Shown one piece after another: positions 6,020 through 6,142 of a DNA stretch of 6,142 nt. The stretch covers positions 1 through 6,142 of the forward strand of contig JAMFST010000820.1 in NCBI GenBank assembly GCA_026225435.1, written 5' to 3'. Both the position numbers and the translations under genes were made by a program. The DNA is from Labilithrix luteola (GTDB lineage Bacteria; Myxococcota_A; Polyangia; Polyangiales; Polyangiaceae). Every line of letters begins with the position of its first letter. Position 1 is the first letter of the stretch. A model generated the notes under the pieces. It was not told the origin of the DNA. It did no database searches and was given only the letters and a program-made list of their open reading frames with translations.

Positions 6020-6035
6020 GGTACCGGGCAGTACC
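6020..6035. promoter_or_regulatory. Operator-like inverted repeat 2, GGTAC-N6-GTACC
   Basis: GGTACcgggcaGTACC repeats the arms and spacer length of the repeat at 5980-5997. The two share the 8-base direct match GTACCAAG (5992-5999 and 6031-6038), with centres 39 bp apart. It lies between the likely -10 and the ATG at 6052. A second copy of the same symmetric motif in one short region strongly suggests a real binding site. Confidence 0.6.
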
Positions 6036-6051
6036 AAGTCGACAGGCCCCC

Positions 6052-6142
6052 ATGGCGCCCTCGTCCACGATGCACTTCGACGTCCTCGTCATCGGTGCGC
6101 GCGAAAGGCCGCGGCGGAATCGGCCTTCGATGACCGACCCAG
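6052..6142 (+). CDS. Probable FAD-dependent oxidoreductase/monooxygenase N-terminus, 3' end outside window
   Basis: From ATG 6052 (alternative ATG 6070) the frame reads MAPSSTMHFDVLVIGA, the first beta strand of a dinucleotide-binding Rossmann fold as seen in flavin monooxygenases, where FDVLVIGAGxxG binds the FAD adenosine. Here the residues after GA are RERPRRNRPS, so the second and third glycines of GxGxxG are missing. The other two frames carry GRGGIGLR followed by a stop, or RKAAAESAFDDRP, so a frameshift near 6097-6107, a sequence error or a decayed gene are all possible. The gene is divergent from the TetR regulator across two operator-like palindromes, a common setting for such enzymes. 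Only about 30 codons are visible, so the family is tentative. Confidence 0.45.
   Translation, partial: MAPSSTMHFDVLVIGARERPRRNRPSMTDP

Overview
This is a GC-rich, gene-dense bacterial window whose reading frames mostly end their codons in G or C. The gene types are TetR regulators beside a heme-dependent DUF2236/MpaB-type oxygenase, an acyl-CoA ligase and the start of a flavoprotein, plus an orphan Cys-rich lipoprotein with an Ala/Ser/Pro-rich linker. Together they suggest a metabolically versatile soil bacterium, most likely of the myxobacterial lineage (Myxococcota). That is inference; no rRNA or other phylogenetic marker is present, and a high-GC actinobacterium cannot be excluded from the enzymes alone.

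Layout: (1) 1-530, minus: a TetR-family regulator cut by the window edge, with a CecR/YbiH-like C-terminal domain. It is read from a GTG start and its frame is easily missed. (2) 531-697: a divergent promoter region holding the 12-bp palindrome TATCAGCTGATA in an AT-rich pocket. (3) 698-2092, plus: a DUF2236/MpaB/Lcp-type oxygenase. (4) 2114-2263, plus: a possible 49-codon leader ORF with a strong Shine-Dalgarno, whose stop overlaps the next start as GTGA. (5) 2260-3801, plus: a class I adenylate-forming acyl-CoA ligase. (6) 3802-3950: a convergent gap. (7) 3951-5003, minus: a Cys-rich lipoprotein of unknown function. (8) 5004-5335: a gap with a perfect 18-bp palindrome, a possible remnant of a small lipoprotein ORF, and two inverted repeats. 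(9) 5336-5980, minus: a second, complete TetR regulator. (10) 5981-6051: a divergent operator region with two GGTAC-N6-GTACC palindromes. (11) 6052-6142, plus: the start of a probable FAD-dependent oxidoreductase or monooxygenase, whose nucleotide-binding motif appears broken within the window.

The two TetR regulators each face a divergently transcribed oxidative enzyme across an operator-like palindrome. The simplest reading is two neighbouring ligand-responsive modules for oxidising and CoA-activating a hydrophobic substrate: TetR / DUF2236 oxygenase / acyl-CoA ligase, and TetR / flavoprotein. The substrate cannot be read from the sequence. The lipoprotein sits between the modules on the minus strand and has no visible link to the chemistry. 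No tRNA, rRNA, CRISPR array, insertion sequence or attachment site was seen.
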